Positions 47,271-63,617 of a stretch of DNA of 64,000 bases are shown piece after piece; within the stretch, counting starts at the first letter, position 1, and each line of letters begins with the position of its first letter. Origin of the DNA: Strix aluco (taxonomy: Eukaryota > Chordata > Aves > Strigiformes > Strigidae); contig NC_133943.1 in NCBI RefSeq assembly GCF_031877795.1, forward strand, positions 10,347,001-10,411,000, in the 5' to 3' direction. The position numbers and the translations under genes are program-made. Below the pieces are notes generated by a model that saw only the letters and a list, made by a program, of their open reading frames with translations, did no database searches and was not told where the DNA came from.

Positions 47271-47560
47271 GTCACGTGACCAGTGGGCGGCACGAGCCGC
47301 GCACGTTCCCGCGCGCACGTGACTGGCACGAGGAGGGAGGAAGGACTACAGCTCCCGGCATGCTGCGCGCCGCCGCCCCCGCGCAGTGCACGCCGGGAGG
47401 TGCTATGCCGCTCCTCCCCCCCTCCCCGCTGCCCGCCCAGAGCACGGCGGGAGATGCGCCCCGCCCTGGCCCTGCCCCCTCCCCTGCCATAGGCGGGCAG
47501 GAGCGACGCTCACCCGCGGAGGCGGGAACGTGGTGATGTAGGGGCTTCTGATTGGCGGAG
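47271..47560 (+). promoter_or_regulatory. LMAN2 promoter with ZNF143, E-box and CCAAT elements
   Basis: ACTACAGCTCCCGGCATGC at 47345-47363 matches the ZNF143/Staf consensus (ACTACAnnTCCCrGnATGC). Palindromic GTCACGTGAC at 47271-47280 and CACGTGAC at 47316-47323 are USF/TFE-type E-boxes. ATTGG at 47551-47555 is an inverted CCAAT box 70 bp before the ATG. Shorter CGGGAGGTGC and CGGGAGATGC pieces near 47394 and 47449 resemble inverted half ZNF143 sites. This combination is typical of a TATA-less housekeeping promoter. Confidence 0.7.
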
Positions 47561-47623
47561 TGAACTGCCGTTCCCGGGCGGGGCTGCGGGCGGGAGCGAC
47601 GCGCCGGAAGGCGGAAGCGGAGG

Positions 47624-50600
47624 ATGGCGGCGGGTGCGGGCGGGCTGCTGGCGGCGGCGGCGCTGCTGTTGGCGGCGGCCGGGCCGCGCCCAGCGCCCGC
47701 CGAGCTCACGGACGGCAACAGCGAGCACCTGAAGCGGGAGCACTCACTGATGAAGCCGTATCAGGGTGAGCGCGGGGTTGGGCGGGCGGGACGGACGCCC
47801 CGCGGCGGCCCGGGCTGAGCCGCGCTTTCTCTCTGCCCGTTGCAGGCGCGGGCTCCGCCACCGCGATGCCGCTGTGGGACTTCCAGGGCAGCACCATAGT
47901 CACCAGCCAGTACGTCCGCCTGACGCCCGACGAGCGCAGCCAGGAGGGCTCCATCTGGAACCGTGTGGTGAGAGCCCGGGGGGAGTCCGGCGGTGGGTGC
48001 GGGGGCCCGGCGGGGCCTAGGGCGGCCCCAGCACTTCTCCCGTCTCTTGACCTGATGCCCTTGGGTGGTCTCTTTGCACAGCCCTGCTTCCTCAAGGACT
48101 GGGAGCTCCACATCCACTTCAAGATCCACGGAGCTGGCAAGAAGAACCTACACGGAGATGGCCTGGCGCTGTGGTACACGCAGGAGCATCTGGTACCAGG
48201 TACGGTGCACAGCTGGGGCTGCCTGCCTGGGGAGCTGCCCCTGTCCTGGAAGGTTTCTTGCCAGGGAGGGCGTTTGAGGGTTTCGCTAGATGGGGATAGT
48301 GTGTCCTGCACCTTCTGCCCTGGGAACAGGTGCCCTCAGTCATCTGCCTGACAATAAACAGCTCTTACAGCTCTTTTCAGTAGAAGTCTCAGAGCACATA
48401 CTCTGTCTGAGAGCCTTCTGTTTCCAATATTCTGCCCTATTCCAGGTCCTGTCTTTGGCAGCAAGGACAACTTTCACGGACTGGCTGTTTTCCTTGATAC
48501 ATATCCCAACGATGAGGCCACAGAGGTGAGTAGTTCAGGGAGCTCACTCAGTGCTGAGGAGGCTGTTCCCTGACAGCTTCGTGCTCTGAGTGCTTCACTC
48601 CTGGACCAAGGAAAAGTCTCTCCTCATGTGAGAGTGAGCTGCTCTTCCTGTTATGGGAACTGGTAAAGGGAAGAGTTTGTACGTGCATTAGCAGAGATAA
48701 GAAGGGCCTTGCTCCATCTTCTGTCGTTGACTACACAGATGTTTCCCGGGTCTTTTCCCTTCTGCTTGAGAGGGCGGCACAGGGCTGATGTAAACTATGC
48801 ACCAGCTATTAAGTAAAGTTAGAGGAATCAGCCTAAGAGTATATTCATCCCAGATGTCTTTTCTTGAACGTCTCTGTGCTTTGTTTGCTTGTTCCACGTT
48901 GTTTCTGGCCTTATTCTCTCTTCGCACCCTGGGTGTCTCTAAAAGAGAAACTCATGGGCTGGCTTTTTGCTCCAGAATTCTCTGTGGCCAAAATACAGAT
49001 CAGTCCCATGGGGACTGGTGGTCCTTCTGTCCTGCTCTGTGTTTGTGGATCTCCTTATGGCACAATCAGAAAATGTGCTAGTGAGATCTATTGCATCAAA
49101 AGTGTGATACTTAAGTCATAAAGCACCTGGAAATGACCCATCTCCCTGTTTTGATGCTCACTGGGAGGTGAATTCTTGGCTTCAGTTGGCCTCTCCTGCT
49201 GTATGTATCTACTGACTACAAAGCCCTGAGTGTGGTTGTGCTGCTTATGTGAGATTTCTGCTCGTTCTGGGCCTTGGGCTGTGTTCTTTCACTTCTTGCC
49301 TGGTCTGGTGCTTACTCTGCAAATTTGGGGTGGTCTTGTTGCCCTGGCTACGTGGTACAGTGTGGGCTCAGGACAGGTCTGGATACAGAAGGTCAGAAAT
49401 GGCTACTCTGCTTTAGCCCAAACAAGCTCTCACTCAGTTTAGAAGCAGCTTTAGGTGGAAAATGAACCTTGATTTCATTGTTCTGCCCTCCGTAGCTGAC
49501 TGTGCAGCAGAACTGTGGCTCTGTTGCTGTGCCTGGCTGAAATCCTGCTCTCGCTGAGGTTTCTGACCAGGCAGGGGAAGGTGGCTCTTGGTCTGCAACT
49601 CAAAAGCACCTGCAGACTGAAAGCAGCCACACTCTCCTCCCTGCAGCGCGTGTTCCCCTATATCTCTGCCATGGTGAACAATGGCTCCCTGACATACGAC
49701 CACAGTAAGGACGGGCGCTGGACGGAGCTGGCGGGGTGCACTGCTGACCTTCGGAACCAGAACCATGACACTTTCCTGGCAATTCGGTACTCCCGAGGTC
49801 GCCTGACGGTGAGATGTGGCGGACACCTTCTGCGGGGTGTCTCATGCACGTGACGTGGGGCAGTGCTGAGGGGGGGTGTGTTGCTGTGTCAGTGGGTGAC
49901 CTGCAGGCTTCACTGCCTGCCTCTCCTGCACCTCTGGCTCCAAAAGAGCTGCAGGCGGGCAGGATAGCAGCATGTGTTCCTGGTGTGACGCTCCCCTGGT
50001 CTTGCAGGTGATGACCGATGTGGAAGACAAGAACGAATGGAAGAACTGCATTGACATTGCAGGGGTGCAGTTGCCCACCGGCTACTTCTTTGGTGCTTCT
50101 GCTGGCACTGGAGACTTGTCTGGTGAGAGGGGGCTTTGCTTGCAGGAATACCTGCTGTTTGGAGCCTGGAATGTAATGCTATGGATGCATTGGATAGCTT
50201 TGATAGCTTCTTTTCCCTGAATTGTTAAAATCTTGAAACGCTGTTGGGTAGGGACCTGTGGCCTGAGAAAGGAGGTGCCTTAAGAGCTAAAGAACATCTC
50301 AAATTGGAGTTTGATACCTGGGGTGTGAGGGTGGCTTGAGAGGGAAGGAGACCTGGACCTGGCAGAGCACAGTTCCAGGGGTGCTCTGAGTGCACGGACA
50401 TCTCTCAGAGCTTCTGACAGCATTTGGTGCTGATGGTTATTTCCTAGACAATCACGACATTATCTCTATGAAGCTATTCCAGCTCATGGTGGAGCACCCT
50501 TTAGAAGATGAGACTGTTGACTGGACCAAGATTGAGCCTAGGGTCAGCCTCCTTAAATCACCCAAAGGTGAGTCTCTAAGCTTTGGAAACCTTCAGTGGG

Positions 50601-50862
50601 GGATTGGGATGCCGGGGCTGGACTCTTAAAGACATCAGAGCTGCGAGACCCTGCTGGAGCTGGGATGGGGTTGGTCTCTGTAGCTGTTCTTACCCTTCCA
50701 GACAACGTGGATGACCCAACGGGGAATTTCCGAAGCGGGCCTCTGACGGGCTGGAAGGTGTTTCTGCTGCTGCTCTGCGCGCTGCTGGGCATCATCATCT
50801 GCGCTGTGGTGGGAGCTGTGGTCTTCCAGAAACGCCAGGAGCGGAACAAACGTTTCTACTAG
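47624..50862 (+). CDS. LMAN2: Vesicular integral-membrane protein VIP36 (LMAN2), 8 coding exons, 339 aa
   Basis: L-type lectin that binds high-mannose glycans on cargo cycling between ER, ERGIC and Golgi. Coding exons: 47624-47765, 47846-47967, 48082-48199, 48446-48525, 49647-49808, 50008-50122, 50448-50567, 50702-50862. Signal peptide about 1-24 (Ala/Leu-rich), then TDGNSEHLKREHSL. Lectin domain about 33-255 with MPLWDFQGST, LTPDERS, KNLHGDGLALWY, VNNGSLTYDHSKDGRW (Ca2+/mannose loop) and DNHDIISMKLFQL. TM helix near 303-327 (GWKVFLLLLCALLG) and cytosolic tail ending KRFY, the VIP36 trafficking signal. Start chosen as the only ATG giving a signal peptide. It is shorter than human (356) because of a shorter leader. 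LMAN2L has a different tail. Confidence 0.97.
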
Positions 50863-51197
50863 GCGAAGACCTGGGCCCTGGCCTGTGCCCAAAACCCATC
50901 TTTTCTATGGGGAGCTGTAAAAACTGTGGTTTCTAAAAGCTGTTTCTGAGAAATACCAGAAGTATTTTCTTATCTGTCTGTTTGGCTGTAACCCCTGCCT
51001 GGCCCTTGCTGTCCGGCAGGTTGGACCGACGGGGGTGATGCCCACTGGGCCCCCCAGGCCGGCGGTGGGGGAGCCTGGAGGTCGCTCCCCTGTTTTTTTC
51101 CAGTGCTCCCCCTGCCAGACAGGACCTGCCGTGCTGCCTGTGGTGGAGGGGGGGGGAGCGGTGGCGGGTGTGAATGTGAGGGGGCTGTGAGTGGGGC

Positions 51198-51203
51198 ATT
51201 AAA
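51198..51203 (+). terminator. Polyadenylation signal ATTAAA of LMAN2
   Basis: ATTAAA about 340 bp after the LMAN2 stop, followed by TG-containing sequence; the next gene begins about 500 bp later. Confidence 0.6.
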
Positions 51204-51229
51204 GGACTGACACCACCTGCGGCTCTGGC

Positions 51230-51730
51230 TCTGTCCGGGGTGGGAAAAGGGGGGGGGGGGATTCTGCTTGGAGGGGGGCGGGTAGGAAGCCCCGGGAGGG
51301 GGCTGGGGCTGCAGTAGGGGGCAGCTTGGGGGCGGGGGGCGGTGGTGGTGTGTGTTGTATCCTTGGGGGCTGGGGCTGGGCTGGGGAGGGGATCCCAGCG
51401 TGGTGGTGGGTTGTCCCTAGAGCATCCCAGGGGAATTTGGAGCGGGGGGCGCGGCGTGTTTCCCGGAGGCTCCGGGAAGGGGGTGCCGAGGAAGAGGGGG
51501 TGTCCCGGAGGTTCCCGGTGCGGTTCCCGGAGGAGGGGAGGCCCCGGCAGGCGCGGGGGGGGGTGGGTGCGTGTGTCCCCGCAGGCCCGGGCCCGCCCCC
51601 GGCCCGCCCCGCCGGGCGGAAGGGAGCGGGGCGGAACGGCGGGGCCGGGCCGCGTTTCCGGGGGGGGGGGGGGGGGTGGGAAGCGGCGGGGAGCAGCCAG
51701 CGTGTCCCGCGGCGGGGCCGGGCGAGCGCC
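51230..51730 (+). promoter_or_regulatory. B4GALT7 G-rich promoter
   Basis: Strongly G-skewed CpG-rich sequence with poly-G runs (about 51250-51261 and 51660-51676), capable of G-quadruplex formation, immediately upstream of the B4GALT7 ATG. No TATA box. Confidence 0.5.
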
Positions 51731-54137
<2,407 letters not shown>

Positions 54138-54429
54138 GCCTCTCTCCCGTGTGCCAGTCGTGTGTGCCGCTGTGCTTGTGCCGAGACGCCGGGGCTGCCG
54201 CCAAGCTGCTTGGAGCAGGTGGGATTTTTGCAGTAGACGAGCATGGCAGTGCTGGCGAGACGCAGAGGAACAGAAAAGGCCGAGAACCGGGCTTCGCTGC
54301 GACCAACAGAAGAGGCTCAGAGCAGGACTCGGTGGTGTCGCTGCGGGTGCTGGTGCTGCCTCCAGGGCAGGTGCAGGAGGAAATTTTCCTGCACTGGACA
54401 TGGCTGAGCTGCCACCCAGCTCAGAAGAC

Positions 54430-54435
54430 AATAAA
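54430..54435 (+). terminator. Polyadenylation signal AATAAA of B4GALT7
   Basis: Canonical AATAAA about 290 bp beyond the stop, followed by a GTGAGTTGTG-type GT-rich element. Confidence 0.8.
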
Positions 54436-54459
54436 GAACTGTCAGGGCACCTGTGAGTT

Positions 54460-57400
54460 GTGAATGCCCTGGGCTGGGCCGCACCACTCCTTTTTCCTGC
54501 TCCCTTCACCTTACTGGCTTCAGCACACCCGTTTCTGGCTTGGCCCTGGCAATGCTCTGTCTGGGCATGCGATCTGCTCTGGTTCAGAGGCCAAGCCGGT
54601 CTGAAATGGGCTCCGGGTGAGATGGTGCCTGTGTTTCAGCTGCCAGGTACCCCCAGGGCTGTGCCGTGGTCGCTTCATTGCAGGAAGCGGTTGTGGTTGA
54701 GCCGTGCCCTGCGCCCCAGCATCCGCAGCTCTGCTGGATGTCAGCAGTTGAGGTAGCCCAGGACTTCTCTCTGTGGAGTAAGGAGGAGGCTGCTGGCTGA
54801 GCTGTTCCTTTCTTTGCCTGTCTTCTGTACCACGTGCTGCCTCAGCCTTTTTGGGGGGATTGGAAAATTTGATGTCCCCCCAGAAGTGCTGAGGGGAACT
54901 GGGATCTGCTCTGGCCTTGTGGGAGGTGTCCTGGGAAGGACTGGCTGCCAGGCTCACCGCAGTGCTGGTGGAGCTGGGGCGATGGCGTGGGTGAAGTGCA
55001 GGAATTAGGATGGTTGCCCCTAGCCCCCTGGAGTCGAGAGGAACAAGAGCTTTTCTGGGCAAGGCAGGGGCTGGGAAGCTCCCTTCAGAGGTGGGAGCAG
55101 GGAGGTTGGGTTGCTGAGGGAGAGGCAAGGCTGTGGGGTGCCCAGAATGCAGATCTCACCCACTCACGCTAGCTGCCCGGCCCTGCCTCACTGCCAGGCT
55201 GGTTTCTCCTATGGCATGGCAGGACAAGGGCCTGGGCTGCCCCTTCCAGCAGGGTAGGGGGATATTTACTTGGTGAGGGTATCACAGCGCTGGTCCCCTA
55301 CTGCTGGAGGGGCCTGTGAGGACTCTGCTGTGGGCTCAAGCCCTCCACTGTGGATGTGGCTTGTCTGGGTCAGCGAACAGCTCAGGGAAGGTGCCTGGGC
55401 AAAGGGCTGTGTCAGCCTTGGGGTGCTGGTGAACAGGAGGTGACCAGGGAGATGCACCCTGCAAACCCTGGGTCCCCAAGACCCCAACCCCTGCGGTGGC
55501 ATGGGGACCTGCTGCTGTCAGATCAAGAGCAGCCCACGGGAGGTGGCAGAAGCACGGATGCTGTGTGCTGGGAGAGTTCCCTGGGACAGGAGACACGAGG
55601 AGGAGGAGGTGAATGTCCTCCTCTGGCTGCTGGGAACGTGCCTGGGTGCTCTGCAGTGCTGGACCCAGGAGGTGGGAAAGCTGGGAAGGTCCCAATGGGT
55701 GAGGCAGGGCACTGGGGGCTGCCAGTTGTTTGGGCTTGGTAGAAATCTGCCACACCAGCTCCTTTTGCTGCGAAGTGGGATGTATAGATCTGGGCAGTAG
55801 GGCCGCATGCCCTGCTCGGGACCCAGCTCTTGAGCCCCAGGTGGGAGCAGCGGCCATGGAGCCTGGCTGGTCCGTGCCTGCTCGTGCTGGGAGCAAACAG
55901 GCACTGTGACTTCTGGGATGCTGCCGCTCACCCTGATCTGCTGGGGGGTGGCAGAGATGCCCAACGACTCTCAAGGGAGACCCCTGCCAGCGCTGAGCTC
56001 CTCTCCAGCACGAGTGAGGGTGCTTGGGCTGGCTCACAGATGGTGCCATGTGGGGGACTGCACTGCGCTGGCTCTGGGGTCTTGGCACGCGTTTTGGGCG
56101 CTGCTGCCTCCTCAAGCTGGGCAGACCCAGCTGAGCAGCCGGTATCCCTCCGTTCAGCCCTGTCACCAGCGCTGGCACCAGGCCCTCTGCGTTTCCTGGC
56201 CCCCTTCTGCCCTCATCCCCTGCCTGGTGCTTCCCGGAGTGGTCTCTTTGCTGGGTGTCCAGACAGAAGCTGTCGCCATCCCTGGAAGATGAGCGACCCC
56301 AGGGATGTGACACCTCCAGGGAGGAGCGTTGGGTTGAGAAAGGCAAAAGTATCAGAGCCAAGCGTGGGGGTCGTGTACCATGTAGGGGCAGCAGGATGAG
56401 GCGTCTGGAGAGATCTGGTGCCGTCTGCTCTCCGTGCTGCTCTGGAGCTGGGTCAGGAGTCTGGAGCCCTGTGGACTGGGGTGTGCTGGGGGCTGCCTCC
56501 TGAGGAAGGAGTCGTGGTGGTGCAGGGCAGTGAGGATCAGGCCATGCTGCTTTGCATCATCCAAGGTGCAAGCAGGCCCAGCGTGTCCTCCTCCCCAGCT
56601 TGGGGCTGTCCTCGCCCCAGGGCGATGTGGGGATGCGCTGCACAAGAGCTCCCAATGGTCTCTCCAGCCCAGCCGCCCCAGAGCAGCACTGGTATCTGGC
56701 ACAAAGGTTGCAGGTGGACTTGGGCACACAGTGCACTGCTCCAGAGGTGTTCCCAGAACTTGTCATGTCCCTCGCTGTGGTCGGCTGAAAAAAGATGTCG
56801 GCCCAGCAGCCCCACTCCTGTCTCTCCATCACAAAGGTTTTATCAGCCACCTACCTGTATTCCAGCCACTTACCGGTGCCTGAACCGCAGCCAGGGCTGG
56901 TGGAGGCAGATCAAAGTATTTCTCTGTGCTGTTCAAAATAGATGACACAGTTTCGGGCAGGTTTCATGAAGACGTAGATGTGCAGAAACAGAGAGCATAT
57001 GTGCACCTCGCACTTCGCTCAGCGCTAAAGGCTCCTCTCCCGCTGCCTGGCAGCTATTTCTCAGCTCTGCTCGCAGCCCCCTCATCCTCTGGTTGCTTTT
57101 GTGGAAGAGGCACCGTGCTGGAGACCCGGCTTCCTTTTATAGCCCTGAATGTGACTCGGAGGTCGCTCAGCTCTGTTCCCTCCCCCACGCACTTCGTTAT
57201 TAGCAATGGCCCAGCGGGAGGGAATGAGATTTTTCCCCATCGCCTTTCTGCAGATGGATAACACCCTGCCTGCTGTCCCGGGAGCCCTGCGGAGCTGAGC
57301 CGGAGGCCTCCTGGTGTTCCCATGCTCTCAGCAACCCTGAGGAGGGGGTCAGGATGCTTGGGGGCATAGAGAGCCTGTGGAGTCACAGCCTTGCCCCTCT

Positions 57401-58950
57401 GCGATCCCCCTTTCTGGGGCCCAGATTGCTGTCAGTGAGGCCTCGCGGGGGCTGCCATGGGCACAGCAATCTGCTGGCTTTTATTGCAGGGTTGTATTAA
57501 ACCGAGTGGTTCCTGGAGCGGTTTGCTGGTGGCCTCATGAAATTGCTGTAGTATTGTGATGTGGGGGGGCCAGGGGGATGAGGTGAGCGGAGAGAGGAGG
57601 CTGAGGAAAAGCTGACGGAAGGCAGGAGCATCTCTGCCCAGGGAATGGGGTATCCCTGGCCACTGGAGTGTCCCAGGCAGGGCTGAGCCCCAGGGCCCTG
57701 TGGGAGCCGCCATCCCAGGGAGACAGGCTCGGGGGAGCACAGCCCGTGGTGGAGACGTGGCGACAGGAAACAGGGCAGACGGGAAGGAGGGGTGCGGCCG
57801 CGACCAGCACCCGTTGAAGTCAGCCCAGCATCACTGCAACCTGCCCGGACCGAGGCCCTGGTGGGATGCTGTTACTGCCTGCTGCTCCAGGCATCTGCCT
57901 GTCCCCATGGGCTGGCTGCTGGGGGTGCCCTATTCGTGGCTGAGCTCCAGGCGGAGGGCTGCGGCATCGCGGACGCGTTCCTGGTGCCAGCAAGTTGGGA
58001 AACAGCACCGTTGCGAAGGGCCCCCCTATTCAGAGGCCGCGTGCTGCCACTCTGGTGTGCAGCTGGGTGGTGAAAAGGAGCTGCGGGGAACAGGGAGGCC
58101 GGGGACGGAGGGAGCGGTTGTGTGCCTTGGCACCACACAGAGGATAATGTGAGCATGTGAGCCTGGCGAGCTGGGACCAGGGACAGTGTGTGTGTGTGGG
58201 TGAGCACTGGCAGCACAGCTTGAGGACTCTGGTGTGCGGCGGGGGGAGCTGGCAGCGAGCGGGGCCCTGGTGTGCGAGCACGCTGGATGCACGTGTCCCC
58301 GAACCCAGGCTGGGGACAGAGCGGGTGCGATCCCTCCCCGCGGAGAGACGGGCACCATGCACGGGCTGCCATGGGGACGGAGCAGGGCCACTGCAGTGTC
58401 CCGCTCCCTGTGGAGGTCGGGACACCCGGTGACCGGGTCTGCCCCATGCCGGGATCCCCGCTCCCTGCGCCTGGCACGCTGCAGGGGTGGTGAGTGACAA
58501 AACCGGCTCCCGGCCAGGACGTGGCAGGGCTGATTCAGAGGGATGAAGCGTGTCGTGTCTCACTGGCGCCAGGCCAGGCGCTGGGGCAGGTGGAAGCCCC
58601 ACAGGGGTACTCCGTGCCCCCCGCCGCGGCGTGCCATGGCCTGTGGAGTGACCGCTGCAGCACAGGCACCTCCTGCGCACTCGTGGGTGCTGTGGTGGGG
58701 GGACACGGGGCTGTCCTGCAAGAAGAGGGTGCTAAGTATATCCCACGGAGCTGACACCCCTGTCCCCTCCACAGGGGCTTGGTGCAGCCGACGAGGCTGA
58801 GGAAAATGCTCTCCTGCCCCAGCGAACCAGTCTGAGCCCGGGGTGCTCCTACAGGCCCCCCACCACGGTGAGGGCCACCGGGGGCCGGCTGGCGACTTGA
58901 GCCGCTGCTGCCGGTGCCGAGACTGTAGCTGAGGGAGTGGTTTTTTTTTG
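54460..58950. other. Intergenic region between B4GALT7 and N4BP3
   Basis: 4.5 kb with no recognised protein-coding exon, RNA gene or transposon. Lower-GC islands at about 56920-57260 and 57470-57560 stand out and could be conserved control DNA. A minus-strand AATAAA (TTTATT at 57479-57484) is present, but no upstream exon series supports a gene. Confidence 0.4.
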
Positions 58951-58959
58951 GGGGGAGTG

Positions 58960-59271
58960 GGGTGAAGGTGGGGGGTAGTGGTGTCTCCCCGCGCTGGGGG
59001 TTTACTCTAGGGGTGCTCGGCGCTGCAGGCAGCCAGCCCGCCCCGGGCCCCGCCCCGCCGGTGGGTACGGCCGGGCCGCCCCCCTTCCTCCTCCTCCTCC
59101 TCCTCCTCCTCCTCCCGCCCCTCCGTGCCGCCGCCGCCCGCCTCCGCGCCGCGATTTGCCGGTGCCGGCTCCGCCCGCTGCCCGCGCGGCCGCGGCCGAG
59201 GGGCGCGTTCAAACACGGCGAGGGAAGGAGCGGGGAGAGGAGCCGAGCGGGATCGCAGCGTCGCCGGCATG
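58960..59271 (+). promoter_or_regulatory. N4BP3 CpG-island promoter and noncoding first exon
   Basis: A CpG island with a (CCT)n run at about 59085-59115 ends in a strong donor CGGCATG|GTGAGTGCG at 59271/59272. I infer the donor of a 5'-UTR exon spliced to an acceptor (CCTTCAG or TTCAGCAG) near 61130, upstream of the N4BP3 ATG. Confidence 0.6.
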
Positions 59272-61130
59272 GTGAGTGCGGGCCCGGGGCGCTTCCCGGG
59301 GGGCCCCGGTGCGCCCCCCCACCTCCCGCCGCCCTCGGTGAGCTCCGATGCGCCTCCAGGGGAACCCCGGTGCGGCCCTTCCCGGTGCTCTCCGCCGTGC
59401 GGTGCTTTGTCCCGGGCTGCAGCGCGCTCGGCCCGGCCCGGCCCCCGGGACCGACCTCCCCCTCCGCCTTCTCCGTGCCGGAAATTCCGGCCGGGCTCGG
59501 TGGGGGCTGCGGGGAGGCGCAGGGGGGGGGCTGCGGGGAGGCGGGCGCGGGGTCCCCCGCGCCCGCCTCCCCGCAGCCCCCCCCCTGCGCCTCCCCGCAG
59601 CGCCCCCCGGTTCACGCCCGAAGGGGATGGGAAAGGGTTTGGGGTTTGTGGCCGATTCCTGCCCGGGCAGGACTCGACGGGGACAGGGCTGGGATCGGGA
59701 CCAGATCTCGTCCGCCATCCCGGGAAGGAGCCAGGCTGGCCGGACCGGTGTTTTGGCGCCTGGGGGGTGACACCCTTCCCGCCGCAGGCAGGACACCTTC
59801 GGGCTCTCCCGGCGCTTCCCAAACCTCCCCCAACCTGACCTACTTCCTCGGCCGACTGTGCCGGGAGGAGCCGCTGCGGGGCTCGGCCGAGCTGCTCCCG
59901 GTGGATGCCCCGGTGCCGGCGGCTGGATGCTGCCAGCTTCCCCCTATGGGGACATCCATGTCCCCCACCCCCGTGCACACCCGGTGACACCGCAGGCAGC
60001 CCGCACCCTTCCAGAGGCTCTGTCCCTGCAGCCCTTCTCGGGGTGCCGATGCCCGAAGCAGGTGCTGGGCTCACACAGGGAGGTGACAGCGCAGGCCGGG
60101 AGCTGTCAGACAGGTTTGTGCGTGGCAGCAATTAAAAGCGGGGTGTTTGTTTACCCGGCGTGTGGTGCTGAGAACCAGGGCAGCTTCCTGGGTGTAACCC
60201 GGCCCGTGAGCCCTCGGCGAGGCTGGGAGCCACGGTGGGGGCTCTGCCTGGCTCCCACCACGCTAGCCTTGTCCCCTTCGCCAGGGCTGCCCGTGAAGGG
60301 CTGTGAGGGCCATAGTCCCCCTCCCTGGCGCTGGGGAGTTGGAGCAGAGGCCGAAGGCATCCTCGTCCTTCCTCCCCCGGCCACCTGCGCAGGAAGCTGC
60401 ATTGTCCCGTCCGCATCCTGCCCCTTCCCGCCGCCCTCCCGCCATGTCCGGCCACGGGGTCTCCCCCCCCCCCCACACACAGCAGCTGGGCTGTGGCCGC
60501 CTCGTCCCTGCCTGGCGTTGGGGTGGGAGCACCCCTGGATGGAGCAGGGCTGCGGGAGAGCTTGGGAGCTCACCCTGCATTGGGACGGGAGCCCATGCCG
60601 TGCGGGAAGACTCCCCGTGGGGCAGGAGAGATGCCCGTGCCTTGCGCACCCTGGGGAGGCTGAGCCAATGACCCCTGGGACTGGGCATCCCCAGGGACAT
60701 CCAGGTGGGTGTCCAGACCCTGAGGTCCTGGTGGGATGGCTGGGTGCCGCCGGGCCGGGGCTGGTGCCAGGCCTGGGCAGGTGCTGCCGGCTCCCGAACT
60801 CGCCCGCCTGGCTGGGCGGCAGGTGCCTGTTTTGGTGGCAGCCCCGGCCGCGGGCGGGAGGTGGGGCTGGGTGTGGGAGGGAGGCGCTCCGCCATGGGGG
60901 GGGCGGCAGGGGGGAGCCCTGGCCCCGCCGCAGCTTGCCCGGTGCATGCTGTGTGGCGGTGCCCTGCTCGCTCGACTCCGGGTCCCCCAGGGAGCTGCCT
61001 GGGACTCGGTGGGTCCTTTCCAGCACCAGGAGCCCATATCGGTCCTTGGGGCCAGCTGGGAAAGGGGGTGCCAAGGGGGCTTTGAAGTCCCAGCTGCTCG
61101 GCGTTGCTGACTTTGTCTCTCCTTCAGCAG
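59272..61130 (+). other. N4BP3 intron 1
   Basis: About 1.86 kb of GC-rich DNA from donor GTGAGTGCG to the acceptor near 61130. Apart from the palindrome no gene or repeat family was recognised; long open frames on both strands are composition artefacts. Confidence 0.55.
59502..59605. repeat. Near-perfect 104-bp palindrome in N4BP3 intron 1
   Basis: Left arm 59502-59552 and right arm 59555-59605 are reverse complements over 51 bp with one mismatch (59505/59602) and a 2-nt centre (TC). Each arm contains two direct copies of GGGGCTGCGGGGAGGCG (or its complement). The pairing was checked base by base. Confidence 0.9.
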
Positions 61131-61154
61131 TGCTGGTACCGGGCTTTTCTCTAA

Positions 61155-63617
<2,463 letters not shown>

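Noticed and set aside
57479-58700. Minus-strand gene ending at AATAAA (57484-57479)
   Set aside because: Open frames upstream are Pro/Ser/Arg-rich, without conserved motifs or a consistent exon series.
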